From NCBI GenBank assembly GCA_003024985.2, contig PXIH01S0043281.1: a DNA stretch of 10,756 bases. One strand, written 5' to 3'. The notes beneath the pieces were generated by a model. That model was not told the DNA's origin. It saw only the letters and a program-made list of their open reading frames with translations, and made no database searches. Below are positions 7,901 to 10,756 of the stretch, in pieces. Source of the DNA: Euperipatoides rowelli. Lineage: Eukaryota; Onychophora; Udeonychophora; Euonychophora; Peripatopsidae. The position numbers and the translations under genes were made by a program. Position 1 is the first letter of the stretch. The number at the start of each line of letters is the position of its first letter.

Positions 7901-8116
7901 CTAGCCAAAAAGCCCTTTGCAAATTGAAATACAAAGGCCCTAGTTAACCCACCTTCCACCCTCCTGCCCCACACACCCTAATAACCACTCTCCTAAACCA
8001 TTTCCCCACCCACCCATACCTCCCACTCCCCACTTGTTTCCCCCACTAACCCATCCCTGTATATTTTGTTCGATCATTTATTCTTTAACAAACTCCTAAT
8101 CAATCCACCCTACCTT
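7901..8116 (-). mobile_element. Helitron-like tandem unit, copy 2
   Basis: This is the second, directly adjoining copy in the same orientation, beginning with CTAG at 7901-7904 and the same hairpin core at 7912-7939. Its centre is again C-rich on the plus strand. The right end after the shared 27-base block reads TCCAAGCCAATTT, which faintly resembles the CTAGCCAAAA start of a third, lost copy. Head-to-tail joining of units is known for Helitrons, but no clear TC 5' start is seen at the junction. Confidence 0.55.
8004..8031 (-). other. Predicted G-quadruplex tract (tandem copy 2)
   Basis: C-runs on the plus strand lie at 8004-8007, 8009-8011, 8013-8015, 8022-8024 and 8028-8031, with loops of 1, 1, 6 and 3, so the minus strand has five G-runs able to form a quadruplex. 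The primary sequence differs from copy 1, although the potential is kept. Confidence 0.65.
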
Positions 8117-8330
8117 CCAAGCCAATTTATTTTTTTACCCATAAAAAAAACTTTTTTCAAATATGATTTTAAATATAAATCACTGTTTCGATATATTCAC
8201 AACCAAAATAAAATTCCAACTGAAAATTAAATTTCTTTAATATTATCATTATTACAACACACAGTGCCACATCTCATTGTTTAATAAGAAAAATATTATT
8301 AGGCAGGCACATTGGAAGATACAATAACTC

Positions 8331-8651
8331 TTGTTGCAGTGTGGTGATGTTAGAGAACATAGCTTGAAATCGGCCATGCCACACTCAAAAGCACGAGGGT
8401 TTTGCGTTGACCCATGGTGACCTGCATTGGTTTTTTGGGGAAATAATTATAGAGAAGGTTTAAACATTTGATCGTAAACTTGTGGTGAAACCATGTCCAC
8501 CATTTTATACAACAAAAGTCAATAGTTTAAAAACTACCGCAAGGTAAATCATGTTGAGTGCGACAGCTGTTTTATTTTTCACTGAATTTCATCACGAGTC
8601 AACGGGCGGCAACATCTCTTGTATCTTTCAGTGTGTCGCCTACCTTAGAAT
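8331..8651. other. CpG-enriched patch, function unknown
   Basis: I count ten CpG dinucleotides between about 8371 and 8640, in a window where CpG is otherwise rare, and GC content is visibly higher. It also holds a 7-bp inverted repeat (8338-8344 with 8379-8385). Splice-like sequences occur (CGCAAG|GTAAAT near 8540 and a pyrimidine run ending in CAG near 8630), but no open frame of note. It could be a promoter or first-exon remnant, or an unrecognised repeat. The LINE insertion begins right after it. Confidence 0.4.
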
Positions 8652-8665
8652 AAAGTGACTTTAAC
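8652..8665. repeat. Target-site duplication, left copy
   Basis: AAAGTGACTTTAAC is repeated exactly at 9741-9754, directly after a poly(A) tail. This marks the left border of the LINE insertion at 8666. Confidence 0.85.
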
Positions 8666-8666
8666 T

Positions 8667-8994
8667 TACACAATTATTTATGCAAGCATCTTGTCAAGAA
8701 CAGCTTTGATTAATTCGGTTGTGATTCCTCAATTGATTTATTTTGCACCGTTTTATCAATTGAGTAATAGGATGTTTAATGGATTGAATCAAGAAATATT
8801 GAATTCAACTTTGGAAAAAAAAGCCATTATTATCTTTTGATAAGACTTGCTTGCCGAGAAACAAGGGAGGAATTGGACTGATAAATTTAAAATTATTGCA
8901 TAAAACTATAGCTGTAAATAGCTATATCAGGTGGGCTGTAACTATGGTATATAGTGATTTAAATCTGTGTTTTTTTGGTTTTTGGTCAATGTAA
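8667..8994 (+). pseudogene. LINE ORF2 fragment after the reverse transcriptase palm
   Basis: The reading begins in one frame with LSRTALINSVVIPQLIYF, matching the conserved L1/Tx1 block 'LSL.GR..LINSV.IPQ..Y' that follows the reverse transcriptase palm. That frame stops at 8838-8840. A neighbouring frame continues with LPRNKGGIGLINLKLLH, matching the family's 'LPK..GG.GL.N' block, followed by a tryptophan-containing helix, and ends at TAA 8992-8994. One frameshift near 8810-8838 therefore separates the two halves. The catalytic palm itself was not inserted because the copy is 5'-truncated. Confidence 0.8.
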
Positions 8995-9179
8995 TTCACT
9001 AGTAAAATATGTATATAAATGTTATAAGGAATTATATGGAGAACAAAGTGGTCAAATTGAGATTAAGAAATATTCAGAGTTCTATATGCGGACGCCAAGA
9101 TTAAATGAGGTCCAAGTTTATTAAATTTTGGTATCAAGTTTATGTTGAAAATTTTGCCGACTAGAGATTTGCTTCATAG

Positions 9180-9308
9180 GAGAAACATTTAAAGGGAATA
9201 GGTGTGAATTGTTCTTTTTGTAATGAAGGTGAGGAGAATGTGCAGCATCTGTTTTTGTATTGTCCAAGGACTCAGTTTTATATTAGAGCAGCATTATATA
9301 AATTTTGA
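9180..9308 (+). pseudogene. LINE ORF2 zf-RVT zinc-binding motif
   Basis: The frame open from 9180 to the TGA at 9306-9308 contains CSFCNEGEENVQHLFLYCP. Cys codons at 9210 and 9219, His at 9246 and Cys at 9261 give Cx2C...Hx4C, the pattern of the zf-RVT domain near the C-terminus of plant L1, Tx1 and R2-like elements. Just before it, in another frame, lies LPTRDLLHRRNI, the usual preceding 'LPT...L..R.I' segment, so a frameshift lies near 9190. All four zinc ligands are intact. Confidence 0.85.
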
Positions 9309-9374
9309 GAACTTGTAGACTTATTAGAATAGAACAGTTATACCATGGATTTTACTCAAATGTTCCATTGGTTT

Positions 9375-9625
9375 ACAAGAAATGGTTACTCATAAGATTT
9401 AATGTGATTTTGAATTTTAGGTGCAAAAATATTTTTGATAAAAAATTGACTTCTCTGGAGATTCAAATTGAAACCTAGATGACTATTGAGTTTCTAAAGG
9501 ATTTTCAAATTTGTGGGATTAAATGGATAAATAAACATTGGCCAATAGATATAATGGTGAGAGTACAGGCGTTATCTTTTATTTGTTATTATGTCTGTAT
9601 CATAGTGTATAGATTGGGGGATTGA
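9375..9625 (+). pseudogene. LINE ORF2 extreme C-terminus
   Basis: This frame has a single internal TAG, before the MTIEFLKDF segment, and ends at TGA 9623-9625. It is lysine- and isoleucine-rich (for example NFRCKNIFDKKLTSLEIQI) and fits the basic C-terminal tail that follows zf-RVT in these elements. About 100 bases of AT-rich 3' untranslated sequence then lead to the poly(A) tail. Assignment rests mainly on position inside the well-bounded insertion. Confidence 0.6.
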
Positions 9626-9740
9626 TTATTGGAAATTGACATTCATACAGTTTGTAATTGGTGGGATGTGTTTTTTCGGCAGAGTTATGGTGTGTTTGAT
9701 TTTATTGTGTATATTTTGATATTTTTAGAAAATAAAAAAA

Positions 9741-9754
9741 AAAGTGACTTTAAC
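9741..9754. repeat. Target-site duplication, right copy
   Basis: AAAGTGACTTTAAC is identical to 8652-8665. Its first A bases cannot be told apart from the end of the poly(A) tail, so the true duplication is 11-14 bases. Confidence 0.85.
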
Positions 9755-10112
9755 ATGCAAAGACATCATGCATCAAGATTTTTTTTATTATTATTATTTT
9801 ATGTATAATGCTGAACATGCATATGCACAGTTTTCAAAAGGTGAGGAAACCGTTAGACAATTATATATTAAGATTATATAAGATTTGAACTGAAAACTGA
9901 AATTTTATTCTCAATTTTTTTTCAAATTATGTAGAAACAAAAACACATGTCAATTTATTTTATTTTATTTACTTATTTTGATTGTTTCAAATTAATTAGC
10001 CTATAATCATGTCACTCGGAAATTTGGATTTCTTTTATTTCCTTGTTTAATTCTAATAGGTTATTTAATATGTGTTTGTTTTTTAAAACCAATAATGTAT
10101 GAGCTTTAAAAT
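9755..10112. other. AT-rich stretch, nothing recognised
   Basis: Flank of the LINE insertion. It has a short (TTA)n run near 9786-9798 and long T-rich tracts. No coding pattern is seen; the part after about 10020 may be more of the LINE remnant that begins at 10113, but no motif shows it. Confidence 0.5.
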
Positions 10113-10756
10113 GATTTGATTAGTTTGTCAATATGGTGTGATCACTGGGCTATGTCCATCAATTATCAAAAATGTAATAAAATATATTCTAATAAAAGGA
10201 CCCCTTTAAAGTTTGACTATGTAATTGATGGGCNTGAATGAAATGATACTGATACTGTGAGTGATCTTAGTTTTACACTTACAAACATTCTTAGTTTGAC
10301 ATGTCGTATTACAACCATTACGCTTAAATCATCTAGACTCCTTGGTTTCCTCAAAAGATTATGTAGGTAGTAATATTGATGATTAAAGACTGATTATGAA
10401 GAACTATTATGAAATGATTCGAGCTATATTGGAGTACTGTTCTCCACTTTTTCAGTATTGCTGTGCGAATGATAAATGGAAGGTAGAACGCATCAAATAT
10501 ATATTCTTATTGTATCTATCAAGAGATTGTAATTGAATGTTATCTGTCTATCCTATCAAGAGTTGTGCATCCTCTTCAAAATGCCTACACATAAATACAG
10601 AAGATCGATATCTTCATTAAATTTTTTAATATAATATAATATTAAACACAAAAATTGATTGTGATGTACTTAGGTCATCTATCACATTTCATACATCTTG
10701 TCATGACACCAGAAATACTATGAATTTTGATATACCTTTTTCTAAAAATAGAATAA
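10113..10756 (+). pseudogene. CR1/Jockey-type LINE reverse transcriptase, C-terminal remnant, cut by window end
   Basis: Four blocks in the right order identify it. DLISLSIWCDHWAMSINYQK (from 10113) matches the post-palm 'DL..L..WC..W.(L/M)..N..KC' helix. After a frameshift near the N at 10234 comes DLSFTL...ITLKSSRLLGFLKR, matching the 'LSF..HI..I..KA.R.LGF..R' block. A second shift leads to RAILEYCSPLF and then VERIKYIFLLYL, matching the 'VR..LEY.S..W' and 'IE..Q..FL...' motifs. Finally, at about 10654-10756, KIDCDVLRSSITFHTSCHDT matches the tail motif 'ID.P.LL..I.F.VP...TR'. Several stops and shifts show it is dead. It continues past the window. It covers the same protein region as the minus-strand remnant at 180-700. 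Confidence 0.75.

Larger units (their letters stand above)
8666..9740 (+). mobile_element. 5'-truncated LINE insertion (L1/Tx1-like) with poly(A) tail
   Basis: This is a complete insertion unit of about 1.07 kb bounded by a 14-bp direct repeat. It holds only the end of ORF2, a 3' untranslated region and an A-rich tail (from 9729). The 5' end lies inside the ORF, as expected from incomplete reverse transcription by target-primed insertion. The site reads CTTT/AT on the nicked strand, similar to the T-rich/A-rich sites used by L1-type endonucleases. The exact match of the direct repeats suggests it is younger than the other elements here, although its ORF already has frameshifts and stops. It may be of the same general type as the ORF1/ORF2 copy at 2123-3290, but the two copies do not overlap in content, so this cannot be tested here. 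Confidence 0.85.

Noticed and set aside
7700-7927. 75-codon proline-rich plus-strand open frame
   Set aside because: It arises from the G-poor, C-rich tandem repeat, where stop codons containing G are scarce. It crosses the junction between repeat units and has no start context or domain.
8532-8640. Splice donor and acceptor in the CpG-enriched patch
   Set aside because: The short matches to splice consensus are not supported by an open frame on either side, so no exon was called.
8655-8840. Reading the 61-codon plus-strand frame as an independent small gene
   Set aside because: Its first codons lie in the target-site duplication, and the rest is the LINE ORF2 fragment, continuing in another frame after a frameshift.
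1-10756. CRISPR array, toxin-antitoxin or other prokaryotic defence system
   Set aside because: There are no regularly spaced direct repeats, no operon-like gene spacing and no prokaryotic coding. The content is eukaryotic transposon debris.

Overview
The window looks like AT-rich, non-coding eukaryotic DNA, most likely from an invertebrate animal. There are no prokaryotic operons, ribosome binding sites or intact host genes. Instead there are decayed copies of animal-type transposable elements: two-ORF Tx1/L1-like LINEs, CR1/Jockey-type LINE fragments on both edges, a Penelope-like GIY-YIG nuclease fragment, a tRNA-like SINE in two copies, and Helitron-type 3' ends. Single N bases at 971 and 10234 suggest assembled draft sequence. 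The species cannot be named from the sequence alone.

Left part (1-4203). A (TAA)n microsatellite at the window edge is followed by a minus-strand CR1/Jockey-type reverse transcriptase remnant (about 180-700), then about 1.2 kb with nothing recognisable. A perfect 18-bp stem-loop with an overlapping alternative stem lies at 1963-2027. Next comes the front half of a plus-strand LINE. Its ORF1 remnant (2123-2809) has an RRM-like part and two mutated CCHC zinc knuckles. Its ORF2 start (2819-3290) carries an apurinic-type endonuclease domain. Both are broken by frameshifts and stops. Two overlapping, unassigned open frames lie at 3791-4203.

Middle (4204-8651). After a featureless AT-rich stretch there are two related tRNA-like SINE copies (5439-5570 and 5728-5858). 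A Helitron-type 3' terminus (hairpin, then CTAG, then T) ends at 5973. A 122-codon minus-strand open frame with a GIY-YIG nuclease pattern lies at 6249-6617. Two more Helitron-type ends point the other way, at 6650 and 7677. The latter begins a two-copy, 224-bp tandem repeat (7677-8116) that is almost G-free on the plus strand and has predicted G-quadruplex tracts on the minus strand. A CpG-enriched patch follows (8331-8651).

Right part (8652-10756). A 5'-truncated LINE (8666-9740) is well delimited: it has a 14-bp target-site duplication, a poly(A) tail, the C-terminal part of the reverse transcriptase ORF and a CCHC zf-RVT motif. A second CR1/Jockey-type LINE remnant (10113-10756) runs off the right edge.

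The elements do not form a pathway. The window records repeated insertion and decay. I found no convincing new functional system. The best leads are the Helitron-like tandem array with quadruplex potential, the uninterrupted GIY-YIG frame, the nested hairpins at 1963-2027 and the unassigned frame near 3916-4203.
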